Shown piece by piece: positions 37,000-49,011 of a DNA stretch of 64,000 nt. Positions within the stretch are counted from its first letter, which is position 1, and each line of letters begins with the position of its first letter. Source of the stretch: Carya illinoinensis (lineage: Eukaryota; Streptophyta; Magnoliopsida; Fagales; Juglandaceae); the NCBI RefSeq assembly GCF_018687715.1, contig NC_056765.1:29172254-29236253 (forward strand), written 5' to 3'. Under the pieces are notes generated by a model. The model was given only the letters and a program-made list of their open reading frames with translations. It searched no databases and had not been told where the DNA came from. A program made the translations under genes and the position numbers.

Positions 37000-39900
37000 A
37001 TGGCAAGGGATAGCTGCTTGGCTCGTGTGACCGCCGGCGTTGCAGTAGGCGGTGCTGTCGGTGGCGCCGTCGGTAATTTCCCCTACTCCTCAAAAACCCT
37101 AATCTGTTTCTTTTTTTCTTTTCTTTTTTTTTCTTTTTTTTTTTTTTTTTTGTCTTCCAATTCTGAAGTTCCGTAACAACCTTATTGTTCACTGTTCGTC
37201 TTGGGGTATTTTTGCTTCTTTTCTTGGATTGCATACTTGTTCTCCAATTTTACTCTTGGTTTTCCTGGGTTTTTAGCAGTGCTTTTTGGCGTTGCAAGTA
37301 GCCAAGTATTAAAGTCTTGATCTTTAGGGGAGTATTTCTAGGCGAGCACTGTTGTCTAAACAATATCCACTTCACTACTTCTATAATTGTGGGACTTGTT
37401 TTTTTTTGGTGCATTCATTGCTGTTCCTAATGTTGATGCATAATGGATTTTACGACTGACTATAAGTTTTATTGAAATAAAGAGTTAAAAAAAGAGGAAA
37501 ATTTAGCCTTGAATTCATTTATTGCATTTTAAAGCATGCCCCCTTGTGGTAAACCGCATGGACTAACGCTATCTTTCTTGGGAATATCGTTTGTCAAGCT
37601 ATTTACGTTAAGACTTTCTTGGATATGTGCTTATTTCTTCGATTTAGTTCATGAAAGCTTGAATATAAATCGTTGATTGCTGGAAATTGCTAATTAGGAA
37701 TAAGTTTCCATTTTTTTTTTTTATTGGCACCGGGTGTCTAGGAACATCATCGCGAGTAATCTCAGGGATGGACAAGCCCTCGGCAAGGAGTTTTCCGCAA
37801 GTGCACATTTGGTAATTCAAGGAAAAATCCTCTAATGGCTCTAAGAGATTATTTGCACCCAATGAGATTTTAACCTTAGACCTAAGAGGAGCATACTCCC
37901 AAGTCGAAGGCCTTTACCACTTGAGCCAACCCCTAAGGGTTGGAATAAGTTTCCAACCTTGATGGAAATAGTTTCATTTTTTCTCAATTTGACCTCTAGC
38001 AAGTCTACATTTGTTATTCTTGTATTTTTTTTTTTTTTTTAATCTAATCATATGTGATATATACAGGTGCTGTGTATGGCACGTATGAAGCTATTAGGTA
38101 TAAGGTACTTGTCTTGAACTTCAACTCGTGAGATTGTGTAGACTTCGCTTTTGACTACTCTTTCTTCTTCCTTCTTTTTTCTCTTTTCACCACATTGAAT
38201 ATGATCTTCCCAAACGACCTTTTTCATGTCACTATGCATAGTTCTTGCACACTTTGTATGAGTAGGAGATGCATAATATGTACATGCAGAAAATTGGATG
38301 CTCATCATAAGATAGCTTGTTAGCATACCATGAAATATAGATTCAATTTCTGTGTAAAATTTCTGGAGCTGTTATACGAAAGTCTGATGGCTTGGTTATT
38401 GCCCCTTGTGAATCGTTTGTTCTGCTTGGAAACAAATAACTGGCATTAGAAAGAACCTGCTTGCAGCACAAAAGCCTCAGCTAAGTGTTTTGAACCTTAT
38501 CATGGATGATTAATAGATTGTGGGAAATAATGGCTTGTATGGTGGCATTGGTGTGGCTGAGATCACACACAAAGCCCACTAATTGGAAACGAGATATGGA
38601 AAATATGAAAAAATTTGAACTATTATAGTGATTAAAATTGTGTTGTAAGCAAAAGGCAGTCTCGCGCAAGGTTCAAAAGGTGGAAATATTAAATATTGAT
38701 ATAAAGTCTAAAATTCATATATGTATATTGAAGTTCAGCATATTGAAGTGCTGATTTAAAACTTATTCTACAGATTTGTATAGCAGCTGTTCTAAGTCTA
38801 GTAAAATCCATTTGTTGCCAAATAAAGATATTAATTACCATAGCATGTTGAATAGTGAGATGCATGGAGAAGTTTATTATTTTATAAGATTAAGAGTAAA
38901 ACTAAGAGCCAAACCCAAGAGTTGGCTTAAGTGGTAAAGAAAGGCCTTGGTCTTGGTGGTATGCTTCCTCTAAGTCTAAAGTTCAAATCCTTTTGAGTGC
39001 AAACATCGGACTGGGGAACTTCTCTTTGAATTACCTGAGGTGTACTTGTGGGAAATTCCTTGTTAAGGACCTGTGCACCCCAAATATTAGTTGGGACTTT
39101 GTTCTCGTACACCCCATGCCAATAAAAAAAGAACTGAGTGAAACTAAGAGCCACGGGCCCATTAGATCTTCATCGGACTGCACCTTCGTGGCCTTATGAA
39201 TATTGGGTGACTTTCTTTTGTTTTCTTCATGTCTTTTTCCCTCTCTTCTCCAGCTTTGGGTTGGCTGCCTTAGGCCCCGTTTGGAAGTTGGATTGAACTG
39301 AGATTAACTCAGTTTAGTCTAATTTTAAGGTGAGTCTAACATCCAAACACACAACTCTCAAATCACTGAACTCACATATCAATTCAAAACCTCTTTACAT
39401 GTAGGACCCACAACCTTTTTCAACTCAACACATCTTCACACTCGGGACCTACAATCTTTTTTAACTTCCCATAAATACATCTAAACTCATCTTAGGTGGG
39501 CCCCACAAAACTCACTCCATCTCAACTTACTACTATTCATAACGAACTCAACTCATCTCAACATTCAAACAGGGCCAACATTGCATATCTTAAGGGTCGT
39601 GTAATAACCAAAACCCAAGTTAGGAAGTACTATGTATATAATTCTGGTAAAACACTGACTGAATCAATGAATTGAGGCAGCTGTTACTTTCTGGATGAGA
39701 TATCCTCATTGGTAGCCGCTCTTCTTCCTGGCAACCCATTGCCTATTATAGATTTTTCAACGTGAATCAATATTTTAGCTAATTGCCCTAGGAAATATAT
39801 TGATTTGTGTTACTGTGTAGCCAGATGAGTTTAGAGCTAAGAAGGAAAGTAATCTTTTATCAATATATATATACATATCTCTGTGTGTGTATGTGTGTGT

Positions 39901-40223
39901 GTGTAGAAGATACTTTAGGATTCATACCTGAAATCACCTTCACTTGTAAAAAAAAAAAACTTTGTAATCACCTTGTCTACAGCTTAGATCTTCTGCCTAC
40001 AGAAAACATATTTATATTACCCATGATTGTTAATTGATCAACTAATTAACTTTGATTATCAATTTTAGCAATTGCTTTTATAATTATATTTCCTGATTTG
40101 GATAAGCAGGTACCAGGACTGATGAAGATCCGGTACATTGGACAAACAACACTAGGCAGTGCCGCCATTTTCGGTCTTTTCTTGGGCGCTGGAAGCCTGA
40201 TACATTGTGGGAAGTCATATTAA
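37000..40223 (+). CDS. ROMO1/Mgr2-like mitochondrial inner-membrane protein, 74 aa
   Basis: Three exons: 37000-37072, 38067-38104 and 40110-40223 (stop TAA). All junctions are GT-AG with consistent phase. The protein starts MARDSCLARVTAGVAVGG, continues AVYGTYEAIRYK, and ends IFGLFLGAGSLIHCGKSY. It has two Gly-rich hydrophobic segments (about residues 9-30 and 48-68) separated by a short basic loop (VPGLMKIRYIGQ). Length and layout match the ROMO1/Mgr2 family (about 75-110 aa), whose members sit in the mitochondrial inner membrane; yeast Mgr2 acts with the TIM23 translocase. The function in this plant is inferred. The first intron contains one SINE, the second contains one SINE and one MITE. 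Confidence 0.92.
37711..37941 (-). mobile_element. tRNA-derived SINE in ROMO1-like intron 1 (minus)
   Basis: A full-length copy of the SINE at 19480, in reverse orientation with its poly-T at the left. It is flanked by the perfect 14-bp duplication ggaataagtttcca at 37697-37710 and 37942-37955. Pol III box remnants lie near the right end ('gagccaaccc'). Confidence 0.88.
38912..39135 (+). mobile_element. tRNA-derived SINE in ROMO1-like intron 2
   Basis: Same family; box A 'ggcttaagtggtaaag' and box B 'gttcaaatcc' are readable. It is flanked by the 18-bp duplication gagtRaaactaagagcca (one mismatch) at 38894-38911 and 39136-39153. Confidence 0.88.
39273..39576. repeat. GGCCCCGTTTGG-type MITE in ROMO1-like intron 2
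   Basis: A unit of about 300 bp with inverted ends 'ggccccgtttggaagttg' and 'caacattcaaacagggcc'. The interior is A/C-rich ('gtaggacccacaa', 'ggtgggccccac'). A clear target duplication is not seen. Similar debris occurs at 33505 and 49477. Confidence 0.65.
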
Positions 40224-41030
40224 GGACTTTTTGATGGATTAATTGTCTGTGCTTTGAGCTTTGATGTGATCAGTTGCCCTTTGGCCTTGGACAGTATGTG
40301 AAGAGTGCATAATTATTTCTTAAAATGCTAAACTTTTGTTGTGGTGTTATGTTCATGGGTGATAGGAAATTCATGGAAATTATCTTTCAAATCATTGTCA
40401 AATTTCCTATATAATTTCTATCTAACACTGGCTGTACATTATGGTCAAGTGAGTCGAACTATCTAGTACGGCCTTTTCTTTGTATGCGGCACTTCTTTCC
40501 TGCCTTCCAGGAAAAGAGTTCTCCCCTTCCGGGACTCTCCGCATGTATTTGACCTGTTTGTGTCGCAGACATGTAAGATTGCATTCAAAACAAAGGGAGA
40601 GAACCAAGAAAATGTGCCAAAAAAGGGTCACCTTATTATTAATGCAGTGTTTACAAAAGGCATCACTGTTAGCAGAAAGGCCCCATTCCACAATGCCTTG
40701 AATCCCTTCAAAATATATGGACATCGAAGCAATCGGAAGAGAAAATTCAAAAGCTCATGCACAACAGACGCCGCCACATTCCCCTGTTATCGGAAGCTGA
40801 AATATAACAGCCAACATACATCAACGGTCGGAACATTTGGACCTGCAGAATCGTTCTTGGAATGATTCTTAATGGCGGCAATAATATGCCAGTTATCTGC
40901 CAGCTAACCAAGCCCAAACAAAGCCAAAGGCCCATTACTAAGGCCGGGCCCAAATTTTATCCATCCTCAGAAGGGTCTCGATGATGGTTTAGCTAGCGGC
41001 ACCTCACATTCCCCGTACAAAAGCTCAAGG
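40224..41030. other. ROMO1-like 3' flank and an unassigned block with open frames
   Basis: 40224-40440 is the 3' UTR region. From 40450 to 41000 the GC content rises and both strands stay open for 70-100 codons (plus 40560-40865; minus 40747-40953 and 40422-40724). I do not recognise any product. It could be the 5' part or promoter of a lost minus-strand gene. Confidence 0.3.
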
Positions 41031-41034
41031 TATA

Positions 41035-41210
41035 CTATTTGTTTTGAGTTTTGTTACATATAAGTAAAATTTTGTATTAATTTACTTACTAATACTGATT
41101 TTTTTATATTTAAAATTTAAATTAACATTATTTTTAATAAAATCTACTTTTTGACCAATCACATTATATTAGTGCACATATTAGTGTACAATTATGCTTG
41201 CAACTAGATT
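41035..41210 (-). repeat. MITE family N, copy 2 (inverted relative to 13095)
   Basis: The reverse complement shares the interior of the 13095-13285 unit: 'aagcataattgtacacta', 'aatgtgattggtc', 'agtagattttatta', 'aatttaaattttaaatat'. Confidence 0.55.
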
Positions 41211-41339
41211 TTTTTTATTTTTTTTTTCAAGTATCATGAATTCAGGGAACGAAAAATTCTATGTCTTTTACGAGAAGTGATATAAATATAAATGGATTAC
41301 ATAAAAAAAACATGAATTGATTTAATTTTATGTGATCTG

Positions 41340-41513
41340 AGTAATAGTACATACAATCGTAAAGTGGGTAAGTATCGTGTAATTATTTCGAAAAAAAATA
41401 GAATTTACTATTAAAAAATTAAACTTTTTTTTGCATGTAAGTCTAATATTTCTTCATTTTTTTTAAAAAGATTGTGCGGCGCTTGCGTATTTTATGGCTG
41501 CAAATATCGTTTT
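41340..41513. repeat. Foldback MITE family M, copy 2
   Basis: Left arm 'acatacaatcgtaaagtggg', right arm 'gattgtgcggcgcttgcgta', with a centre of 'ctattaaaaaattaaact'. It lies at the left edge of the FIS1 duplication block A. Confidence 0.6.
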
Positions 41514-42447
41514 TCTAAACTTTTTAATTACAAATGACTTCTTTGACCCTAAAATATAAAAGGCAAAACTGTTCTGACTTCTACCACCCCAAGCTAAGCA
41601 AACAAGCCAACTAAATAATTGAACAAAAAAAATCAGGTGAAGCAATGCTATCCACGATTAGAGCTCCCTCCCTCCCTTCTCTCCCATCGAGGCTATAATG
41701 CTTGCCTATCTTTATCATCGATTGATGGGTATTAGATGGACCCCATTCACATACATGTTTGTGGTTGTGTTAATTAGACTTCTCCATTGATTAATACAAT
41801 TTTTTTAGTTGCATCCCTAAATTCTAATTGCTTTTTATTTTGCTACTTCCCTTCATCATAATTAATATTTATTTTAATTTCTTTTTATTGATGAGATTTT
41901 GTTCTATAATTTATAGGATTTCTTTTCACATTACAGAAAAGACTAAGGAATATATATATATATATATATTTTAATTCGATGTATAAAGCATATATAATAA
42001 AATATTTATTTGATATAATTTAATTAAAAAATAAATTTTAAAATTTTAATTTAAGAAATTAAATCTTATTATTTAAATAATATAAATTATGTATCTACGT
42101 ACCGATTTGATAAAATAACTATAAGAATTATGTTACACATTATTTTATGATGTGATATTAAATAATTAGATATTATTTATTATATTTTATTTATAAATGT
42201 ATAATTTAATACTACAATATGAGACGACAAAAAATGATAAAAAAAAAAAGTAAATGATTAATTGATTTTTTCTAATTACAAATATAAAGCGAAATGACTT
42301 GGCCCTTAAGTAATTGAATTTTTGATTCGGGTCCCTCAGAAAAAAAATTAAATTAAATTGATTCGAGTCCATCGCTCTCTATTTATCTCCCTTCGCTCAC
42401 GTCATTCGCTATCCTCCTCCAGCAGTGTTGTGGTTTTCAAAGCTGAA

Positions 42448-44556
42448 ATGGAAGCTAAGATCGGGAAGTTCTTCGACTCCGTCTCTAATTTCTTCTCCGG
42501 CGGCGATCACATCCCCTGGTGCGACAACGACGTCGTCATTGTAAGCTCTATTTTCCTTTTTATTCTTCCTTTAACCGCAGTTCCCTCTCCATAGAAAGAT
42601 TTCAACTTTAACTGACTTTCATTGCGGGATTCCATCGAACGCTTTGCAATAGCTGAAGATTTAGATGAGTGGAGATCTGGATCCAATATAATAGCTGCCT
42701 CTGTTTTATGCTTTAATTGAATGGCCAAATATCTACCGGGAAATTTGCATCCTGAAATTGACGTGAGATGGTTTAGCTAAGGGTTTGGATATTCCTAGTC
42801 ATTTTTAGTCATTTTATCCGATTTTAGGTCAAAATGTCTGTAAATTGTTTGTAATTTCTTAGGATTTCTGATGAGACTTTTTTCTCAGGAGTCGCAAAAC
42901 TATTGGGGTTGATTATCAATCTTTGGTCACTTGTTTAAAGTCATCAACCCAACTTAAATAAGCATTGATTGAGGTCTTAGGAATTATGGAACTATGACTA
43001 TGGTGTATTTGTCACAGAAATAGACTTGTCTGTAGGTAGTCATTATTGGGGTAGGAATGATTGCTAGGCTCGTAATACATTTTTTTCCCTTTCCTACTTT
43101 TTTTTTTTTTTTGTGCACACTTGTTGAAAATCAATCTATTCGATCAGATTTGTGTCCATTTCTTTTTCACACTGACATACTGCTCTCCTGTTTTGTTTAG
43201 AGAATTAATTCTTGAAGTCTGTTCTTCCTTTTATAACAGATTTTGGATGTTAGATCTGTGGGAAGTGCCCCAGTGTTCCCTATAATATTTGGAACTCTAA
43301 TTCTTGTGTGAGTTGTGGAAGTTTTCTGTGTCACTTATTATATAATTGAGATATGTTCGTGGCAGATCCTTGTTGATTCTTACTGTTTGAATTTGTTTCT
43401 GGAAGGAGCCGCTTGATGGTTATATTTGTAATGCTTAATAGATAAACCAAAAGTTAACTACTGACTATTATACAGAAAAAAATCGTTTGGTGCATCGTAT
43501 AATAGTGTTAAGAACTTCTCGACATTTTGATGCATAATTCAGCCCTTTCCTTTGGAATGTATCATGTACAGTATTCAACTTTTAGCAGTCATATTGTCTC
43601 TTACATGATCTTTTTTTTAAGTTGGGCCCTTTCCTATGTTTGTCTTCTGTTCTGAACTCTTGAATCTGCAGAGCTGTGAGAGAGAGGTTGCTGAGGCTGA
43701 AGAAGGTTCCTCTGATGAGTTTTTCAAAGAATGTATCATGCGTTTATCATGGGCTCTTGTTCACTCTAGACGACCTGAAGATGTACAACGTGGGATAGCA
43801 ATGCTTGAAGGTGGACATATATATAGAACCATGCTCTTCTCTATCTGTCTCTTTGTGTGTGGGTGCGTGTGTCCCTCACCTTCCTTTGAGCCTCTTAGTC
43901 AAGAAATGCAACTTGCCTGAATGGCCTTGAATATTTGATGTTAGAGTTTCTGCTATGTGCTAAACTTAGTTTGTATGATAACTTCTGCAAAACTTGTCTT
44001 GGCAGCTTCTTTGGCAGGTACTAACAGCCCTCTGCAAAAAAGAGAGAAGCTTTATCTTCTTGCTGTTGGGCATTACAGAAGTGGTGACTACTCGAGAAGT
44101 AGGGAGCTTGTGGAGCAATGTTTAATGGTCTGATCACTGCTCTCCTGATTTGATCTTCCAACTGGCAAACCTATGCTAATGACCATTTTGCTTCATTTAC
44201 CTCGAGTTATTTCATCTTCGATGCATGACAACTTCAAATCTAAGATTGTTAAAACGTCTCCCAATAGAATAACTCCTGAACTTGATTGTTGCATGTTTCT
44301 TTTGGTAGATTGCACCTGATTGGAGACAGGCACAGACCCTTAAGAAAACAATTGAAGACCGGATCAAAAAAGGTAACAATCAATCTTACTTTCCTCTTCT
44401 CCATTACTATTTTGACTTGAAGCATAACAAAATGCTAAGTTGCTTGCCCCCTTGTCTGGTGCGAATTTAGATGGTGCTATTGGCATAGGCATTGCTGCAG
44501 CTGGTGTCGGACTGGTTGCTGGTGGGATTGCTGCAGCACTGAGCAGGAAGAAGTGA
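42448..44556 (+). CDS. FIS1: Mitochondrial fission 1 protein (FIS1), 167 aa
   Basis: Five exons: 42448-42540, 43672-43810, 44006-44127, 44309-44372 and 44471-44556 (stop TGA). Introns are GT-AG and phases agree. The protein begins MEAKIGKFFDSVSNFFSGG, then carries the conserved RLSWALVHSRRPEDVQRG and KLYLLAVGHYRSGDYSRS helices of the TPR-like fold. It ends with a hydrophobic tail anchor (residues about 143-163, IGIAAAGVGLVAGGIAAAL) and basic SRKK. Plant FIS1 (Arabidopsis FIS1A/BIGYIN, 170 aa) is tail-anchored in the outer mitochondrial and peroxisomal membranes and promotes division with dynamin-related proteins. Length and motifs are normal. A duplicated, broken copy lies downstream. Confidence 0.95.
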
Positions 44557-45210
44557 TCCAATTCTATTTGAGTTCACCTCTTTGCGATGAGATCGCTTAT
44601 ATAAACATATTTAATCCTCCAATCCTGCTGCCTTGCTATCATGTTTTATTATTAAGTTGAAAAATTGAAAAGGTCTTTAATCAAAAAACTTACCAGCGAG
44701 ATGTAGAAACTGCACAAGTCTTTGTCTGACTTGGTTTGTTGTACAATATGTTGATGTACATGGAAGATGTAATGTTATGAGTAAGTCGGTTTAACTTGTT
44801 CATTAATGAATATTTTTTATAGAGCTCTCTGTTGTACTGTGGATTTCCAGCCTCTTTCCCTCCTATTCATAATCAAAGAATCCCATAAAACGGCTTCAAA
44901 GAAAGCCAAGCCTTCTCACTCCTATGGCTTTAATTCGGAATTCTTTATTTTCATTTTGGTAAACCTAGTTTCTTTCCTTCTTTCTATTCAATTATATCAT
45001 GAACTTTTAACTCTCATCAACTTACAGTTACCGAAATCGACTCTATAAACATTAGGAAGCTCGTCTTGAACAACTTGAAAACAAAATGTCGACTTTACTA
45101 AGCATAATCTCGCTAGATGGATCATGGGTCGCGTAATCCGCTTAGAATGATGCCACTAGAAGTATTTTCACTCTAAATTATTTTCCTTTTCGAGTACTGC
45201 CAAATATATT
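44557..45210 (+). other. FIS1 3' UTR and downstream
   Basis: The sequence 'gttgtacaatatgttgatgtacatgg' (44738-44763) and following is shared by all three duplication copies (A, B at 54708, C at 57051). This marks the FIS1 3' UTR and its downstream flank. No further gene is present. Confidence 0.5.
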
Positions 45211-45214
45211 TCTA

Positions 45215-46000
45215 GTGTACAATTTCGTGCAATCATTTTTAAAAAGTGAGTTCCATGATAAAAAAAAAAAAAAAAAGATTTTTTATATAGGTTCTTAATT
45301 TCTCATACTTAAAAAAAAAAAAAAAAATTACATGGACCTTACATAATTTATAATTATATAAATTATTTTTCTTTTCGATTTCCTTAAATTATTTTTCTTT
45401 TCGATTTCCTTTCTAATCTATTTAGACTAAAAAAGATGACGTGAAACTGTCAATGCCAAAAAGTGGGTTGAACATTGCATCCTCAATTTACAACCGATGT
45501 TACCATTTGTATCCCAAATCCTTTTAAAATTACATATTACACTCTTCAATTATTTTCAAAAAAATTATAACATGCATCTTCTGTTCATATTCTAAATTTT
45601 GAAAAATTTAAGTGGTACAATTTAGCAACTTTTAATTGTCAAATATAGAATAGAGAAATGATATTTACAAATATAGAGTGTACAACCACCGCACAATTCT
45701 TTTGAAAAAAAGTAAGTACGAAACTCACATGAAAAATATTAACTTTTTAATAATAAGTCTCTCTTTTTTCAAAATGATTGCGTAGTATTTGCCATTTACA
45801 CATGCACAAATGTCTTAAAAATCAATCGAGTAATGCTACATACAGTCGTAGAATGCACAAGCGCCATATAGTTACTTTGAAAAAGAGTGGTTCAACTATT
45901 AAAAAATTAATTTCTTTCATGTGGGTCCCGTATATTTTCACTTTTTTTAAATGATTACACGGTACTTGCACATTAACGATTGCAACTATCATTTCTCAAA
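45215..46000. repeat. Cluster of three foldback MITE-like units
   Basis: Three adjacent M-family-like units: about 45215-45360 (A/T-rich, poly-A pair), 45655-45822 and 45828-46000. The last reads 'gagtaatgctacatacagtc' on its left and 'gcacattaacgattgcaact' on its right. The first is repeated in blocks B (55505-55665) and C (57520-57675). Confidence 0.55.
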
Positions 46001-46211
46001 TATTAAGGTCAACAAAGGCCCCTTTGGAGCTGGTCCAAAGATTTTGGGTCGATTCCTGTCAAATCGGCCCTAGTACATAATATTTGTATTTTCCATCATG
46101 TCTCAGTGTTTAGCTGTACTCTGGTATGGGCAATTCCAGTGTAAGAGACAAGGAGTTTAATGCACCAAAGCCTAGTTTCCCGTTCCTACTGGGCCACCTT
46201 ACTCCCCTAGT

Positions 46212-46755
46212 TAGGGATGAAAGTTTAAATTGGAAAACCAAAGAACTGGCCTGAACTAGACTAGACCGGACCGATTGACTCGATTTTTAATCGGTCCAGT
46301 TCGGAATCGGTTTCTACATTTTCAAAACCAGTTAAATCTGGTCTGGAATCGGTTCTTGACTTTTTGACACTGGATTGGACTAGTTTATAAAATATATATA
46401 ATTAATTTTTAACATTATATAAAGATTTTATATATTTATAGATAATTTATATATATAATATATATAATTATATATGAAGTTTTTATATGTACTATATATA
46501 ATTATATATGAAATAATTTTATATTATAATTTATAACATAAAATTTTAATATTAAATATATATTATTTTTTATATACAATTGCATTGACGCTTGATTAAA
46601 ACCGAAAAACCGGACCGGAATTGATAAAACTGAAAGTACCGGTTTAGGAGAGTAATCGGTCCGGGATCGGTTCTTGAAAATGCAAAACCGGTGTATACCA
46701 GTTTGGTCTCAAAATTTATACAAAACTGGATCAAACTGGACCGGTAACACCCTTA
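46212..46755. mobile_element. hAT-like MITE, 8-bp TSD, with empty site in block B
   Basis: A 544-bp unit starts TAGGGATGAAAGTTT and ends GGTAACACCCTTA. It is flanked by the exact duplication CCCCTAGT at 46204-46211 and 46756-46763. The interior is AT-rich, with 'gaccggaccgatt' and 'aaccggaccgg' motifs in inverted subterminal positions. Block B at 56350-56375 lacks it ('ctcctagcaatgaagcgtc'), confirming insertion in block A only. Confidence 0.85.
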
Positions 46756-46979
46756 CCCCTAGTATTTTAAGCGTCAAACAAAATTGTACTTTTTGTGTCA
46801 CGAAAGTTTTTACCGAATTGTATTTTATTTTTTTAATTTTTTTTAACTTAATGATGAAAGAATTTTTTTAAAATAAATTTGTGATATTTTTTTTTTTATT
46901 TTTAAAAAATATTTAAGTACTTTAAAAAAATGTTAAAATAAAGTAAAATAAATAAATAAATAAGCCTCATCAGTGAGGA

Positions 46980-48450
46980 TTCTTATCCTTTGTGGACATA
47001 GCATTGTCTGTTCAGTAATATAAACAAAATTGCATAATAGAATACCTTCTATGGAATTTTAAGTTTCACCATATGAATTATGAAAATGCAGAAAATAAAA
47101 TTTGGAATACCTAAGGGTATGGGGCTGTTTAGCCTTTTATAGAATTCCAGACTCAAAAAGAACAAAATTAGGTCCAAAGGTTATCAAAAGTGTTTTAATA
47201 GGATATGCTGAGAATCCAAAAGTATATAGACTTTGAGATTTGAATTTTAATGCTAAAGTATAATCAAAGGATGTGGGATTTATTGAAGATAAATTCTATA
47301 ATGATTTTAAAGTAGTATCAGATCCTATTCAAACACTAGAAACATACTTGAGTCAGAAAAGGAATTCTATAATTCCTGACACATTGACTGAACCCAGAAG
47401 AAATCAAAGAGTCAAAAAAGAGAATAACTTGGATCCAGATTTTGTATCGTCTCAGACTATTGTTTTCCTTTTGGAAGGAAATAAAGATGATGTTTTAAAT
47501 AAGATACCCATTTTGTTAAATATAGAAGAAGACCCGAAAACATTTAAAGAAGTTATGACTTTTAGGGATGTTGCATTTTGGAAAGAGGCAATAAATGATG
47601 AAATGGACTCAATATTTTCAAACAATACATGGATTTTAGTAGATTTGCCTCCTGAATCGAAACTTATTAGTTGTAAATGGGTATTTAGGAGAAAATACAA
47701 TACAGATGGATCTCTTCAAACTTTTAAGGCCAGATTAGCAACCAAAGGTTTTAAACAAAAAGAAGGCATAGACTATTTTGATACGTATGCCCCAATGGCT
47801 AGATTTACATCCATTAGAGTGCTTATGGCACTAGCTTCAAAAAGTAACTTATTTGTACACCAAATAGATATTAAAACTGCTTTCCTGAATGGTGAACTGG
47901 ATGAAGATGTGTACATAGAACAACTAGAAGGATTTGTTATGCATGGTCAAGAAAAGAGAGTTTGTAAATTAATTAAGTCATTGCATGGATTAAAGTATAA
48001 AGTAAGCACCAAAACAATGGTATGAGAAATTTGATTTGGTAATAATATCTCATGGATTTAGACATAATAATGCTGATAAATGTATTTATTCTAAATTTAA
48101 GGATTGTTATGGTGTTATAATATGTCTTTTGGATGACTTATATTTGAAACAAATATGGAAGGAATATCTAAAACAAAGAAGTATTTATCTTCAAATTTTA
48201 AAATGAAAGATGTTAATAAAGTTGACACTATTTTGGGTGTCAAAGTAGGGCTTATAGTAAAGTTTATAATCGAAAATCTAGACATATTAGTTTGAGACAT
48301 GAATATGTCAAACAATTAATTAATGATGGTATTATCACTATTGTATATGTGCAGTCAAGTAAAAACTTGGTGGATCCTTTCACAAAGAGACTCTTGAGAG
48401 ATTTAGTGAATAGTACATATAGTGCAATGAGTTTGAAAACTTTCTTTTAA
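46980..48450 (+). pseudogene. Copia-type pol fragment (RT, deleted RNase H), copy 1
   Basis: The frame 47273-48025 encodes the RT start: DVAFWKEAINDEMDSIF, CKWVFRRKYNTDGSL, FKARLATKGFKQKEGIDY and HQIDIKTAFLNGELDEDVY. The upstream part (about 47100-47270) is the end of the integrase/linker region with stops. After 48025 the frame shifts, and the catalytic YVDD region is degraded. The middle of pol is deleted, and the RNase H end resumes at about 48275 (HISLRHEYVKQLIND, SSKNLVDPFTKRLLRDL) with a stop at 48448-48450. The element is dead. Related copy at 63130-64000. Confidence 0.88.
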
Positions 48451-49011
48451 AAAGTCACCTATAATAGGAATTCAACGTTACACTATTAATAAATAGTGTA
48501 AATTTTATGGGTAATAACAAGTTATAGTTATGTGGATGGGATAACACTGACATTTAATTTAATGTGAGAAACCCTTACAGGATGGTTAGTGCTGGCTGTT
48601 ATGCTAAATATAGGATGGGTATGATACTATTAATAAAGTTCAATAGTTATATAAGTGTCTGAAGTAATAGAGACATAAAAGGAACTTTACCTATGTGAAT
48701 ATAAGAGGTGGGGACAACTTCTCGCAAAATTTTAAGGTTTACTTTGGTAAATGTTCATAATGCCAGGATAGAGCATGTGAATTAGTTCAAATAATTGGTG
48801 AGTTATCTTGTTAAAATTGGATGGAATCATATGTGTGGCATTTTTGTTCTTAACATATAGAGTCTAAGTTTAAGCCTAGGCCACCATTAACTTTGTTAGG
48901 AATTTGAAATGCTTACACTAATTAAATGTTTAAGTCGAGAGATACCTTCTTGCATGCATGAGAATATTAGTATTTGATTGAAAATTTAATATCACAATCT
49001 AAGTGGGGGAC

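Larger units (their letters stand above)
41514..46211. repeat. Segmental duplication block A (FIS1 copy)
   Basis: This stretch and 49665-56330 align from 'aaactttttaatt...aaaatata' through the FIS1 gene to the downstream region ending 'tagtttccc'. Shared landmarks include 'ccccaagctaag' (41588, 50793), the whole FIS1 gene, and 'cctagtacataatatt' (46068, 56227). A third partial copy runs 56971-58870. Confidence 0.88.

Noticed and set aside
43636..43920. 94-codon ORF around FIS1 exon 2
   Set aside because: Open-frame extension of exon 2 into both introns; the true exon borders are 43672 and 43810.
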